Below are positions 22,880 through 32,024 of a stretch of DNA of 64,000 bases, piece by piece. The position numbers and the translations under genes were made by a program. The stretch comes from Pseudomonas sp. UBA1879. Lineage in GTDB: Bacteria; Pseudomonadota; Gammaproteobacteria; Pseudomonadales; Pseudomonadaceae. The stretch spans positions 124,001-188,000 of the forward strand of contig NZ_DDHJ01000021.1 of assembly GCF_002338065.1 (NCBI RefSeq). The letters are read 5' to 3'. The notes beneath the pieces are model-generated. The model did not search any database. It saw nothing but the letters and a program-made list of their open reading frames with translations, and was not told the origin of the DNA. Each line of letters begins with the position of its first letter. Positions within the stretch are counted from its first letter, which is position 1.

Positions 22880-25573
22880 TCACGCAGCCTGGAAAATCCA
22901 GCACCGGACGGTTTTGGGCTTGTTAGCGGCGTCGACGTCCCAGGACGAGCACACGTTTCTGTTCGTCTCCACGAATTTCGGGCACTTGCTGGTTTTCAGG
23001 TGGCGTTTGAGTTCGGTCAGATCCGGAACCTTCTGCCGCTTCTCTGCCGCCTCTTTCGCGAAGTCGTTGAGGTTGACTGCGATCAGGCTTTCATTGCGCG
23101 AGTGGTTCAGTCCGCCGGCGGCGCTGTTGAGGTACTCGTACAGCTCCCAAAACTCGACCACGATCGGGTGATCAGCATTGATGGCCAACTGGCGCTCCTT
23201 GGCCATGTCCTGAATCTCGGCGTGTGCCGCGTCAACCTGGTGCTGCTGCAAGGGCACGACATGCACCAGGGCGTCGACCAAGGCATGCAGTTGAGCGTGG
23301 TTTTTGGCGATACGGACGGTGCGAATTTCAGGTAACTGCAGCAGCTTCTGTTCGTAGCTGGGCACGCCCGCTTTCACGGTCTGCATTACTTGGGCTTCCC
23401 TGGTAGTCGCCATCACCAGGAACCCGCTCACCTTGTCCACTGGCATCTGCTCAAGCTCTTCCACCAGCAGTTTGGTTTTCGCGGTCTGACCGTCTTTGGT
23501 CATGCCGACGTGAGCAATACGCTGCAGGATGGGTTCGGAGGCATTGACGGCATGGTTTTGGGCAAAAACGAAAGCCCCACGAAACGGCGGTTCCCGCGTG
23601 TCGTTGCCGTTGTTCTTCACGCCGGTCGACCGAACGCTGCGCCCGTTGTAAGCGGTCTTCAGTTCGTCCCAGTCGTATTGTTTAGTGGCGCTACCATCGG
23701 TTTTTTCGCGCTCGGACTCGATCAGCACGACGGGCAGATTCCCGACTTGGGCGAAGTTACGTGCGCGGGCAACCGGCGTGCCTTTGGATGGGTCGAAACC
23801 TTCGTAATCGAGGCGTCCGAGCAGCTTCCAAAGGAATTCGATCAGCGTCGACTTACCCGCGCCGGCCTCACCGACAACCTCAAGGAACAGGTAGCTTTTC
23901 TGGTGCTGCCGGATCTGCTCTGCGAACAGGGAGCCCAGCCAAAAAGCCAGAACGACAATCCCTTTGGCACCGAAGCACTGCCAAAGGATTTCCAGCCATC
24001 GGGTGGTGAACTTGTTCAGGTCGGTATTGATATTTAGGGCAACAGATTGGCTAAGCGTCTTAATGCTCAGTTTGTCCATGTCGAAAAAGTCCTCTTCGTT
24101 TAACTCGTAAACCTTGCCGTCACGCACTGCCACGTCGCCGTAGACGTACGCGCCGTGCTCACGGGTGTACCCGGTGAAGTCGATGGTCTGAACGGTCTTG
24201 AGTGCGTTGGTTTGCTCTTCAATGAACGCATCCAACTGCTGCGTGGTGCCGGTGAACATCCCACCAGGTGCAATGCCGAGCAGGCGTTTCTTGAATTCGG
24301 CGGACGATGCGATTTGCGAACTGGTGAAGGTGTTCTTGATCGGCGCTGCGTCGTGAGCGAACGTGATTCGGAAGTAGTACCAGGACTCGTCTGTAAGCTT
24401 GTTTTCCTGGTAGTACAGGGCCTTCGGGTTACATGTCGCGATACGTTGAATGGCGCCGCATTGCTGCATCGCTTTTGCCCGACGCTGTTTGTCGTTCAAC
24501 AGCTGATCGTCCTGGTGCTCGCTATCCTCCAGGTCCTGGATCGCACGGTTATATTTTTCAAGATCGAGCTTGAACCAATACAGCCGGTTTCCGAACTCCA
24601 AGTGAAATTCGCTACGGCGATTCCAGTCGAAGAGCACCAGTGCTTTTTCAGTCGCGTTATCAGCAATCAGCAGGGCACCGTGATGACGCGCAACCGCGAG
24701 GTCTTTCGTAACCTGTGCATCACGCTTCTCACCGGTGTCTAAAGCCCACCAGCGCTGATGCAGGTCATTCCAGTCAACCTTCCTGCCGTCACGCTGGGGG
24801 ATCTGTGCTGCTTCGCAGACAAAACCCAACTCACGCGCCTGGCGTACCCATCGTTTGGTGTAGGCGTGCGCACCTGGCTCGTTGTCCAATGCCCAGATCA
24901 GCTTCGGCATATTGCCGGCGCGATCGATGGCCAACTGTCGGAGGGATTCGTCGGGAAAGGCGTTGGAGGACATCGCCGACACAGCGGGGATGCCGTTATG
25001 CACCAGGGCGATCGCATCGAAGATTCCTTCAACGATCCACAGTTCTTTGACGTCCAGCAGCTCGACGCACGGCGGGCACCACCAGACGCCCTTGTAGCTT
25101 TCACCAGGCTTGAACCGAGCCTTCATTTTTCCGAATCGCGCAGGGCGGTCGATCAGGCGTTCCCAGTAACCGCCTTTATCAAGTGCGAAACGGACAGTGG
25201 CGCTGCCGGCGTCGTGCTGAGCCGAAAAGTAGGTTTCCTGAGTGAACCAACCTGCAATAAGCGACATATCAAAGCTGCGAGCAAATTCCATGTATGCCCG
25301 TGCTGTTGCCGTTGGCGCATTGTCCGTAGCCGGGGCGCGCTTGCTCCAGTCCTCAAACAGGTCGTCGTATATTTCTTTGACATGCAGAGTGTGGCCACAC
25401 TTTTCCTGCCGGCCACAGATCAGCTGCCACGGGCTGTCGAAGCGTGTGTACAGCTCTTTCTTATTACATTTTGGGCAGGTGCCACCGCGCATGTAATTAG
25501 TCGGCACGCGGTGTTTCAGGCCGTAATCGGACTGGATGCGCTGCAGGACGTCGTGACGAAGATCGTCTCTCAT
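22880..25573 (-). CDS. Phage replication protein: zinc-finger/TOPRIM primase with helicase domain
   Basis: The 897-residue protein begins with a zinc finger (CPKCNKK... CGRQEKCGH, residues about 34-61), then a TOPRIM domain with LWIVEGIFDAIALVHNGIPAVSAMSS (about 170-200). A C-terminal helicase domain carries the P-loop GEAGAGKSTLIEFLWKLLG (about 570-588). This is the layout of bifunctional phage primase-helicases, which prime and unwind DNA at the replication fork. It is the central gene of the early leftward operon and overlaps its upstream neighbour by four bases. No replication endonuclease of the P2 gpA type is present, so replication is probably theta-like. Confidence 0.88.
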   Translation of the reverse strand: MRDDLRHDVLQRIQSDYGLKHRVPTNYMRGGTCPKCNKKELYTRFDSPWQLICGRQEKCGHTLHVKEIYDDLFEDWSKRAPATDNAPTATARAYMEFARSFDMSLIAGWFTQETYFSAQHDAGSATVRFALDKGGYWERLIDRPARFGKMKARFKPGESYKGVWWCPPCVELLDVKELWIVEGIFDAIALVHNGIPAVSAMSSNAFPDESLRQLAIDRAGNMPKLIWALDNEPGAHAYTKRWVRQARELGFVCEAAQIPQRDGRKVDWNDLHQRWWALDTGEKRDAQVTKDLAVARHHGALLIADNATEKALVLFDWNRRSEFHLEFGNRLYWFKLDLEKYNRAIQDLEDSEHQDDQLLNDKQRRAKAMQQCGAIQRIATCNPKALYYQENKLTDESWYYFRITFAHDAAPIKNTFTSSQIASSAEFKKRLLGIAPGGMFTGTTQQLDAFIEEQTNALKTVQTIDFTGYTREHGAYVYGDVAVRDGKVYELNEEDFFDMDKLSIKTLSQSVALNINTDLNKFTTRWLEILWQCFGAKGIVVLAFWLGSLFAEQIRQHQKSYLFLEVVGEAGAGKSTLIEFLWKLLGRLDYEGFDPSKGTPVARARNFAQVGNLPVVLIESEREKTDGSATKQYDWDELKTAYNGRSVRSTGVKNNGNDTREPPFRGAFVFAQNHAVNASEPILQRIAHVGMTKDGQTAKTKLLVEELEQMPVDKVSGFLVMATTREAQVMQTVKAGVPSYEQKLLQLPEIRTVRIAKNHAQLHALVDALVHVVPLQQHQVDAAHAEIQDMAKERQLAINADHPIVVEFWELYEYLNSAAGGLNHSRNESLIAVNLNDFAKEAAEKRQKVPDLTELKRHLKTSKCPKFVETNRNVCSSWDVDAANKPKTVRCWIFQAA

Positions 25574-25809
25574 GATTGCTTCACTGCTTTAAGGCTGAGG
25601 GACAGCGCGGCCATCAGGCGTTTTTGCGCTGCCATCGCTGGTTTCTTCTTGAGGATTGAGCTGTGCCGTTCTCCGTCCGGGACGTAGCGAAACTCATCCG
25701 CGTACCAGTGCTCGTTGAGGCTTGTGCTGTAGCTTTGGCGCATGGCAGCTAGCAGCGCTTCGGCCTCTGCAGCTGGCATTTGGGCGGTGATTTGCAGTGC
25801 GTTTCCCAT
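25570..25809 (-). CDS. Hypothetical phage protein
   Basis: The ATG giving MGNALQITAQMPAAEAEALL was chosen; a longer frame upstream starts within the intergenic spacer. The 79-residue product is helical with a basic C-terminus (KKKPAMAAQKRLMAALSL). It overlaps the primase start by four bases, so it is translationally coupled to it. Function unknown. Confidence 0.6.
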   Translation of the reverse strand: MGNALQITAQMPAAEAEALLAAMRQSYSTSLNEHWYADEFRYVPDGERHSSILKKKPAMAAQKRLMAALSLSLKAVKQS

Positions 25810-25881
25810 CAAAAACCTCGAATTCGGGCGCAGCTCACCCAAACCCACGGGAAGCGGGATAGGGCGTTGTTAAAGGGGGTG

Positions 25882-26244
25882 TTACGAGTGGGTCAGGCGG
25901 AATCGCCCGTTATCCGGGGTATTGATGATGCGTTCATAGATCAGGCTGACCGGGATAGCCCAGGCAATGCCGGTGAAGGGGTCGACGATCACCGAATGGG
26001 TATCGGTACTGGTCAGGACATCGAGGCGCTGCCGATCGCGGATCGCGTGCAAATCAGCCAGAGCCAGACCGACGATCTGCTCTGCTTTGCTGGTGAGGAT
26101 GTCGAAGTCATTCACTAGGTGCTGAACCGCCCTGCCGAACAGCATCTGGTCGTTGCTCAAATGCTCGGAGTGATGACGCTCCAGGAACGCAAGGGCTGCG
26201 GCTTTCAGAACGTCCAGATACTGCTGGGCTGCAGGCGTCGTCAT
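25882..26244 (-). CDS. Hypothetical phage protein
   Basis: A 120-residue soluble protein, helical in the first half (LDVLKAAALAFLERHHSEH) and beta-rich in the second (SVIVDPFTGIAWAIPVSLIYERI). It overlaps the CII-like gene by four bases and so follows it in the operon. No family recognised. Confidence 0.6.
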   Translation of the reverse strand: MTTPAAQQYLDVLKAAALAFLERHHSEHLSNDQMLFGRAVQHLVNDFDILTSKAEQIVGLALADLHAIRDRQRLDVLTSTDTHSVIVDPFTGIAWAIPVSLIYERIINTPDNGRFRLTHS

Positions 26245-26720
26245 TGTGCTGACTCCGGGCGTTGGCGGTGCAGCTCGATCGCTGCCAGAACTTCGGCGTG
26301 CCGCGCAGCCATGTGCAGGTTATGGGCAGACATGATTGCGTCGGCCTCGGCTTCGTTGATCACACCGTCGCCCAGTGCTTTGGCAATGGCCTGGTCCACA
26401 GTCCCACGCTTTGCCGCGACCTGTACCGACATCGTGTACAGCTCGACGCCATCCAGTTGTTCCGGGTCCGCGACCGGAACGAAGATGCCGCCATAAAGCG
26501 CTGCCACGTAGTTGGCCATGTGAGTGGTGTCGGTCTCTAGCTCCAACTGACGGATCTGGATTTCAGTCAATGGCCGGATGCCGTTGTTCTCGTAGGCGTG
26601 GTTATCGAACTTCTTCAAGTTCATGCCGAGGCGAGCAGCAGCGCATTCGCGACCACCGGGATACGCGCAGATGATCGTGCTGACCACTTCACGCAATGTA
26701 CTTAGAACCTGAGCTTTCAT
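26241..26720 (-). CDS. CII/YmfL-like phage regulator
   Basis: A 159-residue protein starting MKAQVLSTLREVVSTIICAYPGG. The N-terminal half has a helix-turn-helix-like segment (ECAAARLGMNLKKFDNHAYE, about 25-45), followed by RPLTEIQIRQLE, as in the YmfL/CII regulatory protein family of lambdoid and P2-related phages. It would activate or repress early promoters and influence the lysis-lysogeny choice. It is the first long gene of the early operon after the small Cro-like gene, with 29 bases between them. Confidence 0.75.
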   Translation of the reverse strand: MKAQVLSTLREVVSTIICAYPGGRECAAARLGMNLKKFDNHAYENNGIRPLTEIQIRQLELETDTTHMANYVAALYGGIFVPVADPEQLDGVELYTMSVQVAAKRGTVDQAIAKALGDGVINEAEADAIMSAHNLHMAARHAEVLAAIELHRQRPESAQ

Positions 26721-26749
26721 GTTCTGGTGTCCCCTCAATGGCCTGGCCA

Positions 26750-26962
26750 TTACTGTGCAATCACGCCGTCTTTGATTCCGAGCAGTACGGCGGCGCGATG
26801 TGCCTCCCCACGGCGACAATGGCTCTGGCCACTCAGCACCGCGTAAACGGTGCTGGGGTTGAGCTGATGCTGAGTTGCAAAATCTTTCACCGTCTGCCCT
26901 CTGCGCTCCAGCGCTTCGCGCGCTATTTGACGGGCTTGCTCGGTGGTGGTGCTGTTCGGCAT
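26750..26962 (-). CDS. BcepMu gp16-like DNA-binding protein (Cro-like)
   Basis: A 70-residue protein with a helix-turn-helix: ALERRGQTVKDFATQHQLNPSTVYAVLSG, then RRGEAHRAAVLLGIKDG. This is the pattern of the phage-associated BcepMu gp16 family. It is transcribed divergently from the repressor across an 84-base spacer and heads the early operon, the usual place for a Cro or Apl type regulator. The short start (MPNSTTTEQ) lies at the proper point; longer upstream frames cross the repressor gene. Confidence 0.78.
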   Translation of the reverse strand: MPNSTTTEQARQIAREALERRGQTVKDFATQHQLNPSTVYAVLSGQSHCRRGEAHRAAVLLGIKDGVIAQ

Positions 26963-27046
26963 AGTGCAATTCCTTGCGACTTCGTGTGATGTCGTGCAAA
27001 GGATGTGGCAAAAAACTGCCAATGTAAATATGCGGATGGAAAAATA
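26963..27046. promoter_or_regulatory. Divergent operator/promoter region between Cro-like gene and repressor
   Basis: This 84-base spacer separates two divergent regulators and must hold both promoters. It contains an imperfect inverted repeat, TTGCGAC with GTCGTGCAA around an 11-base centre (about 26,973-26,999), and an AT-rich segment (GCCAATGTAAATATG) that could include a -10 box. Confidence 0.5.
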
Positions 27047-27397
27047 TTGACCCTTTCTGAAGAAATCGGGGCGCGCCTTCGTGAGCAGCGTTACGCCGCT
27101 GGATTGACACAAGATCAGGTGGCGGAAAAGTTGGGAGTGTCTAAACGGACCCAAGGAAATTACGAGGCGGGTTCCAGCGATGCCACGGCTTCTTACTTGT
27201 GCGTCGTGGAGCGAGAGCTTGGGTTTGACGTGGCGTACATCCTGAGTGGCGTAAAAAAAACGCTCGCTGCAGATACATTGAGTCAAGAAGAAGACATGGT
27301 AATCAAGCAATACCGCAGCATTCCTAGCGAGGATCAGGTCGCGGTTCGTCGTTTCTTGAAGGCGATGGCAGACGACGCTGCAAAGCAGTCGACTTAA
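27047..27397 (+). CDS. XRE-family phage repressor (CI-like)
   Basis: The N-terminal half is a clear helix-turn-helix of the XRE/Cro class: IGARLREQRYAAGLTQDQVAEKLGVSKRTQGNYEAG. The C-terminal half is helical with QYRSIPSEDQVAVRRFLKAM and lacks an S24 peptidase domain, so induction would not occur by RecA-stimulated self-cleavage. I place the start at a TTG with GGATGG upstream, giving 116 residues; a GTG 14 codons earlier is the alternative. It probably maintains lysogeny by repressing the divergent early promoter. Confidence 0.82.
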   Translation: MTLSEEIGARLREQRYAAGLTQDQVAEKLGVSKRTQGNYEAGSSDATASYLCVVERELGFDVAYILSGVKKTLAADTLSQEEDMVIKQYRSIPSEDQVAVRRFLKAMADDAAKQST

Positions 27398-27498
27398 GTT
27401 GTAACAAAATATTTGAAACATTACTTACACCCCGCCATATAGCAGTCAGCAACCCGCCGATACCTTCGATTCAGCTATGCACAATCGGAGAATCACGC

Positions 27499-27684
27499 AT
27501 GTTGGATAACACCAAGGTTGGTAATCATTTCCCTGAAGCAATTGAGTTTGAATGGCACACGCTGACGAAGATCGAGCGGCGCCTGATTCAGGTTTATCGC
27601 CGTCTCAGCGAGCAAGAGCGAAAGCAACTGAAACGCCTCACAGAGCTGCTGGCTGAAAACCCGGAAGAAGGTTTGGCCACGTAA
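27499..27684 (+). CDS. Small hypothetical phage protein
   Basis: A 61-residue charged helical protein (RRLIQVYRRLSEQERKQLKRLTELL) resembling small partner or regulator proteins that follow phage repressors. It has a GGAGA ribosome binding site at good spacing and lies 100 bases after the repressor. Function unknown. Confidence 0.6.
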   Translation: MLDNTKVGNHFPEAIEFEWHTLTKIERRLIQVYRRLSEQERKQLKRLTELLAENPEEGLAT

Positions 27685-27749
27685 CACCGCTACAACCTGC
27701 AGCAACACGTAGGTCATCGCCGGCTATGCGGAGGTCGGCGATCCGGGCG

Positions 27750-28010
27750 CTACGCCACCGCTTGTGTGCCCAACTGATCGAACAGCTCCCGCTGTTTCGC
27801 CCTGGGCAAATCCTTCAAACGATCAAACAGCATTCGGTCAAATGTCTGAGCCGAAGGGCTGAGCGTGTGCGAGTACGTGAGGTTCGCAACCCACGTGTGC
27901 CCGCACTTTGCGTCCAGGCACTGGCAGTAGAGTTTGACGAACATCCGGGAGACTTCCTCCCGTGAGCTGATGCGCCCTTTATGTTCGCAACTGGTGCAAT
28001 AGATCCGCAT
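27750..28010 (-). CDS. Ogr/Delta-like zinc-finger late transcription activator
   Basis: An 86-residue protein with CTSCEHKGRISSREEVSRMF and CLDAKCGHTW, giving the C-x2-C...C-x4-C type zinc site of the Ogr/Delta family that activates P2 and P4 late promoters through RNA polymerase alpha. A strong GGAGGG site precedes the ATG. Its place next to the portal gene matches P2-like phages, and it should drive the portal/terminase and capsid/tail operons. Confidence 0.88.
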   Translation of the reverse strand: MRIYCTSCEHKGRISSREEVSRMFVKLYCQCLDAKCGHTWVANLTYSHTLSPSAQTFDRMLFDRLKDLPRAKQRELFDQLGTQAVA

Positions 28011-28076
28011 GATTCCCTCCCCAGGGCTAGCTGACTGGCCACTATATTGCCATGTTTTATAGGTTGGATCCCTTCT

Positions 28077-29117
28077 TTAAACACTAGATGTAGTGTTATC
28101 AACTGTCTGTGAGGGGTCTCGCCAGTGGATTTGCCTGTCGGCGCGAAGGGTATCGTTCACCTGCTCGAAAAGTTGACAGATCGGACGAATCTCGTTGCTT
28201 GTGTACACCCGATCAATCTTTTCGATATCGCCAAAACCTGCGCTGTTCTCCGGGATGATCCCGGCCAAGGCTGGGTTCATTCGCCAAGCGGCGATCACGT
28301 CGTTGCGGGTGATGTTCTTGACCTTCTCCAGCTCATCCTTCGCCTGGAAGTCGCCGACCGGGATGATCTGAATGGCCTTCTCGCTGCCACCGGGGATGTT
28401 GACGAACATCGACCGAAAGTTGCCGACGCCTTTGGCGTTCGCGATCTGCGATTGAAGACTGTCTTCGTCCTCCTGGCTCATGTTCGGGTCGTTGGAGTAG
28501 AAGATGTAACCCACGTGAGCGCCGTTCGCGTAGTAGCGGCGGCGGAACAGCGTGGCGGCCTCGTTGAGCAGCAGCGCCTGCAGGCCGCCCAGGTAATCAG
28601 GCACACCGTAAATGTTTTGTTCCACGTCGTAGTTGAAGATGTGTTCAATCTCATGCTCTTCAAACTCGACCTCTTTCCCGCCCGGCAGTAACTGGACAAA
28701 CCCGCCGCCGATCTTCACCCGCATGTTGATGGCTGGCAGGTGCTGCATCTCTAGTACCTGCCCCAAGGCATTCGGGTTGCGATACAGGTAGGTCTCACCG
28801 AACACCATGAAGTCGAGCGCGGCGCGGCTCATCGTCGCTGTGGAGAATCCATCCGAGGGGATGAACTCACGCAGCAGCAAGTTGCGCTTGAACCCTGGAA
28901 TTGCGCCGTGGTGAGCGTTGGCCTTGAGTAGCTTGGCCAGCCCCAGGCGCGACACCGGCGGCGTGAACACCTTGCCGTCGTCGCTGGCGAACACGCCCAG
29001 GTACTGCGCGATGTTGTCCGCCAACACCGCTTCCGGTGCGCCGAATGTGAATGACCGCATCGGCCCTTTGGGCGCGTGCACCGGTTGTTCTTGCTGCTTG
29101 CTGTGGCGTCGAGACAT
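28077..29117 (-). CDS. Phage portal protein (P2 gpQ family)
   Basis: A 346-residue protein of the PBSX/P2 gpQ portal family: FGAPEAVLADNIAQYLGVF near the start, KRNLLLREFIPS, the hallmark FRRRYYANGAHVGYIFY region (about 200-215) and KNITRNDVIAAWRMNPALAGIIPEN near the C-terminus. It forms the dodecameric ring through which DNA enters the capsid. It is read leftward with the terminase, as in P2. Its 5' 250 bases overlap the open frame of the terminase gene. Confidence 0.94.
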   Translation of the reverse strand: MSRRHSKQQEQPVHAPKGPMRSFTFGAPEAVLADNIAQYLGVFASDDGKVFTPPVSRLGLAKLLKANAHHGAIPGFKRNLLLREFIPSDGFSTATMSRAALDFMVFGETYLYRNPNALGQVLEMQHLPAINMRVKIGGGFVQLLPGGKEVEFEEHEIEHIFNYDVEQNIYGVPDYLGGLQALLLNEAATLFRRRYYANGAHVGYIFYSNDPNMSQEDEDSLQSQIANAKGVGNFRSMFVNIPGGSEKAIQIIPVGDFQAKDELEKVKNITRNDVIAAWRMNPALAGIIPENSAGFGDIEKIDRVYTSNEIRPICQLFEQVNDTLRADRQIHWRDPSQTVDNTTSSV

Positions 29118-30936
29118 GTGACCCTGGTCCGCTGGTGACGTAGCGGCTGCGCCGCGACTTGTTGGTGTTTAGGGGTTCGTTGGCCAGGGCGTGCATGATT
29201 GCCCATGCGATGTCCGCGTGGCCGGTGGCATCGGTGCGGGAAGCGCTGTACGTCACCTGGCCGCTGCCAGTGGTGCCGCGCTTGATGGTCAGGAACGCCT
29301 GGGCGATGTCGCTCCAGCCGGCGTCCCATTCGATACGGCTCCCCTGAATCGTGTCCTGTGCTTTGAGCACCAACGTGTTTTTGGTCTCAAGGCTGTAATG
29401 GATCGAGGTCGCACGCGGGTAGAAGTCGCGCACCAGGTCGAACACGCCGTAGCCGATGCCCGTGGTGTCGATACCGATGTGCTGGACGTTGAAGCGCTCT
29501 GTCAGCTTCTTGACCTGTTCAGCCTGGTACTTGAACGACTGGCCACGCCAGCTGTGTTTCTCCAGGATGCGGAATTTGCCGCCTGTCTCCAGCGGTGGCG
29601 CGATGACCACGCACGTCGCGTCGTCGCGGGTCCGACTCGGGTCGTAGCCGATCCAGACCGGGCTGTTGCCGAATGGGCGCGGGTCGTCGGGATCGTAGTC
29701 GGTCCACAACGACAGGTCGGAATAGCACCGCTCCAGATCGGCCAGGCCGAAGGCGCTTTGCGTGCTGTCGATGAATTTGCACATGAACAGCTGTTCAAAC
29801 TTGTCCTCGTCGTACTCCAGCTGCAGCTGCTCCAGGTCGAACAGATCGCAGCCGCCGGCAATGGCGTCGAGGATGGTGATGATCTTGCGCCATTGCCCGT
29901 CCGGACAGAGCGCGCCGGACGCGATGTGCTGGTCAGTCGGCCATGGGTCTTTCGCGTTCTTGCGCTTGCTGTTGCGGAATTTCTCACCGGTCCAGAACGG
30001 GTACGCCTGGTGCGATACGGCGCTGGGCGTCGAGAAGTAGGTTTTGCGCCACTTCTTGTGGGTGGCCATGGCTGACGCGACGGTGTTCAGCTTCTCGAAA
30101 TTCTGAATCCAGAAGTATTCGTCGACGTAAACGTGGCCATGGTGACCCTGCGCCGTGCTGCTGTTGGTGCTGAGAAAGCGCAGCTCTGCCCACGGCTTGC
30201 CGTCTTTGCTGAGCACGATCGGGTTACCGGTCAGCTCCAGCCCGAACCACTCCTGGGCGAACGAAATGATGTAGCTACGGAAGATTTCAGACTGTGCGCG
30301 GCTGGCCGACAGAAACACCTGATTGTCGCCAGTTAGCACCGCGTCCATGAACGCTTCGCCGGCGAAGTAGTAGGTCAGACCGACCTGCCGACTTTTCAGC
30401 ACGTTGCGGATCCGCGACGTCAGCGGGTTCAGCTTCGCCTGGTACAGCTCCTTCTGGTAGCCGTACATTTTGCTGATGAACTTGTCCAGGAAGTCGACTT
30501 CGGTCAGTTCGCTGACGTCGTTCTTTGGTGCCTTCTCCCGCTTTTTCCCGCCTTTGCCGCTCCGCTCCCCTCGGTCACGTCGCTGGCTGCGCTGCTCCTG
30601 ATTGGGCTGGCCACTGTCGTCCTGATGGTCGACGAGCGCTGGCGCAGGTTTTGTGCACTGCTTACCCAAGCGTTCGCGCAGGGTTGTGAGTCGGTCCAGC
30701 TCGTTCAGGTCATCCTTGCTCAGTGAAGTCTGCTTCTCCAGGAGCAGCGTGATACGCCGGCTCACTGCTGTCAGTGGCTCTTCATCCGTGAGCATGTCTT
30801 CCCAATTGCCCTGGCGCATCCAGTAGTAAACGATCCGAATGCTGGGCAGGTTGAGCTGCGCCTGAATTTCCTTCGCTTTATAGCGACGCAGAAATAGGCG
30901 TTTGGCGGCTTCTTTGACTTCGGTTGAGTAATACAT
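28867..30936 (-). CDS. Terminase large subunit (P2 gpP family)
   Basis: The N-terminus has a helix-turn-helix (FLRRYKAKEIQAQLNLPSIRIVYYW, about 14-38). The ATPase part includes the P-loop-like LKSRQVGLTYYF (about 180-191) and Walker B HVYVDEYFW (about 268-276). The nuclease part includes WIGYDPSRTRDDATCVV and HIGIDTTGIGYGVFDLV with metal-binding aspartates. The packaging motor role is well established for this family. The frame stays open for about 250 bases into the portal gene; homologues usually end soon after ALANEPL, so the last 80 or so residues (Arg/Gly/Gln-rich) are probably not conserved and may follow a lost stop. Confidence 0.92.
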   Translation of the reverse strand: MYYSTEVKEAAKRLFLRRYKAKEIQAQLNLPSIRIVYYWMRQGNWEDMLTDEEPLTAVSRRITLLLEKQTSLSKDDLNELDRLTTLRERLGKQCTKPAPALVDHQDDSGQPNQEQRSQRRDRGERSGKGGKKREKAPKNDVSELTEVDFLDKFISKMYGYQKELYQAKLNPLTSRIRNVLKSRQVGLTYYFAGEAFMDAVLTGDNQVFLSASRAQSEIFRSYIISFAQEWFGLELTGNPIVLSKDGKPWAELRFLSTNSSTAQGHHGHVYVDEYFWIQNFEKLNTVASAMATHKKWRKTYFSTPSAVSHQAYPFWTGEKFRNSKRKNAKDPWPTDQHIASGALCPDGQWRKIITILDAIAGGCDLFDLEQLQLEYDEDKFEQLFMCKFIDSTQSAFGLADLERCYSDLSLWTDYDPDDPRPFGNSPVWIGYDPSRTRDDATCVVIAPPLETGGKFRILEKHSWRGQSFKYQAEQVKKLTERFNVQHIGIDTTGIGYGVFDLVRDFYPRATSIHYSLETKNTLVLKAQDTIQGSRIEWDAGWSDIAQAFLTIKRGTTGSGQVTYSASRTDATGHADIAWAIMHALANEPLNTNKSRRSRYVTSGPGSHVSTPQQAARTTGARAQRADAVIHIRRTGSGVGGQHRAVPGRVRQRRRQGVHAAGVAPGAGQATQGQRSPRRNSRVQAQLAAA

Positions 30937-31099
30937 GGGCCGCAGTCTATGCGGCGAAAACGCGGGAAACGCGGGGTTAATTTCCTCGAATAACCTACAA
31001 CTCGATTATAGGAGATACGCGCAGGAGAACCGTTTGTTAGAGGGGCTGCAGCTCCATATCGTGGGGCCTCAAATCACCGATTGAGCGCAGTTATCACCC
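30937..31099. promoter_or_regulatory. Divergent late promoter region between terminase and scaffold genes
   Basis: This spacer separates the leftward packaging genes from the rightward head genes, the place of the Ogr-controlled PP and PO promoters in P2. An inverted CCTACAA/TTATAGG pair lies near 30,991-31,013. I did not find a clear TGT-N12-ACA Ogr site. Confidence 0.4.
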
Positions 31100-32023
31100 A
31101 TGCCCCGTTCCCTTGTTTCGTATTGGAAACGTGTCGCCACCAGCGGCCCGACCATCGACGGTCGCGAGATTCTTCCCCAGGAACTGCGGGACATGGCTGA
31201 GACCTACGCTCTGGCCACGTACACCGCCGTGATCTGGGCAGAACATGAGCGTTGGTACGGCTCTCACGGCACTGTGTTCGCTCTGCGCCTGGTCGAAGAC
31301 GCCGACGATCTGCTGCCCGGTCAAGTGGCATTAGAAGCGCAGTTGAAGCCGAACGACAAGCTGCTTTGGCTCAACGACCAGGGTGAAAAGTTGTTCACCA
31401 GCGTCGAAATCACTCCGAACTTCGCGAACACCGGCAAGGCCTACCTGACCGGCTTGGCCGTCACCGACTCACCGGCGAGCCTGGGCACTCAGGAACTCTA
31501 CTTCTCCGCCAAAACCAGCAAGGCAGCGTTCTTCGCCGCCCCAATGGAGCTGGGCCGTTTGCGCGAATCTGAACCTGAAGCCGAGATGACCAAGCTCGCG
31601 GCGATGTTTTCCCGTTTCTTCAAACGCTTCGCTGTTGACGAACAGCCAGCGTCTCCGTCGACCGACACCCCCACAGAGAGCAAACCCCCAATGGATGAAG
31701 CTACAGCTACGGCCCTTAAAGCCCTGCTGGCTCAACTGCTTGTTGTCGCTGCCGGCATTCAGGCAGTGATTGAGCCTGCTGCTGAGGACGCGCCAGAACC
31801 TGACGCTGCCCCGATCGATGACGTGCAAACTGCCGTCGACGCCATCGTCACCACCGCCGAGGAAGAACGCGAGTTCCGCCGTAACGGCCAGGGCAACCAG
31901 GCGCTCGCCGCCAGTGTTGCCAAGCTCCACCAACAGTTCAGCGAGTTGCTGAATACCCCGAAAGGCCGCGACCTGCAGCGCACCACTGGCGCTGCTGACC
32001 CTCAGAAAAAGCGGGTGCTCTGA
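31100..32023 (+). CDS. Capsid scaffold/protease (P2 gpO family)
   Basis: The 307-residue protein has an N-terminal serine protease domain with the gpO triad pattern: Asp20 in TIDGR, His49 in WAEHERW and Ser124 in TDSPASLGT. An acidic Ala/Pro/Thr-rich middle follows (about 190-270), then a helical C-terminal scaffold that should bind the capsid protein. P2 gpO directs capsid assembly, cuts itself and processes the capsid protein. It is the first gene of the rightward head operon. Confidence 0.92.
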   Translation: MPRSLVSYWKRVATSGPTIDGREILPQELRDMAETYALATYTAVIWAEHERWYGSHGTVFALRLVEDADDLLPGQVALEAQLKPNDKLLWLNDQGEKLFTSVEITPNFANTGKAYLTGLAVTDSPASLGTQELYFSAKTSKAAFFAAPMELGRLRESEPEAEMTKLAAMFSRFFKRFAVDEQPASPSTDTPTESKPPMDEATATALKALLAQLLVVAAGIQAVIEPAAEDAPEPDAAPIDDVQTAVDAIVTTAEEEREFRRNGQGNQALAASVAKLHQQFSELLNTPKGRDLQRTTGAADPQKKRVL

Positions 32024-32024
32024 C

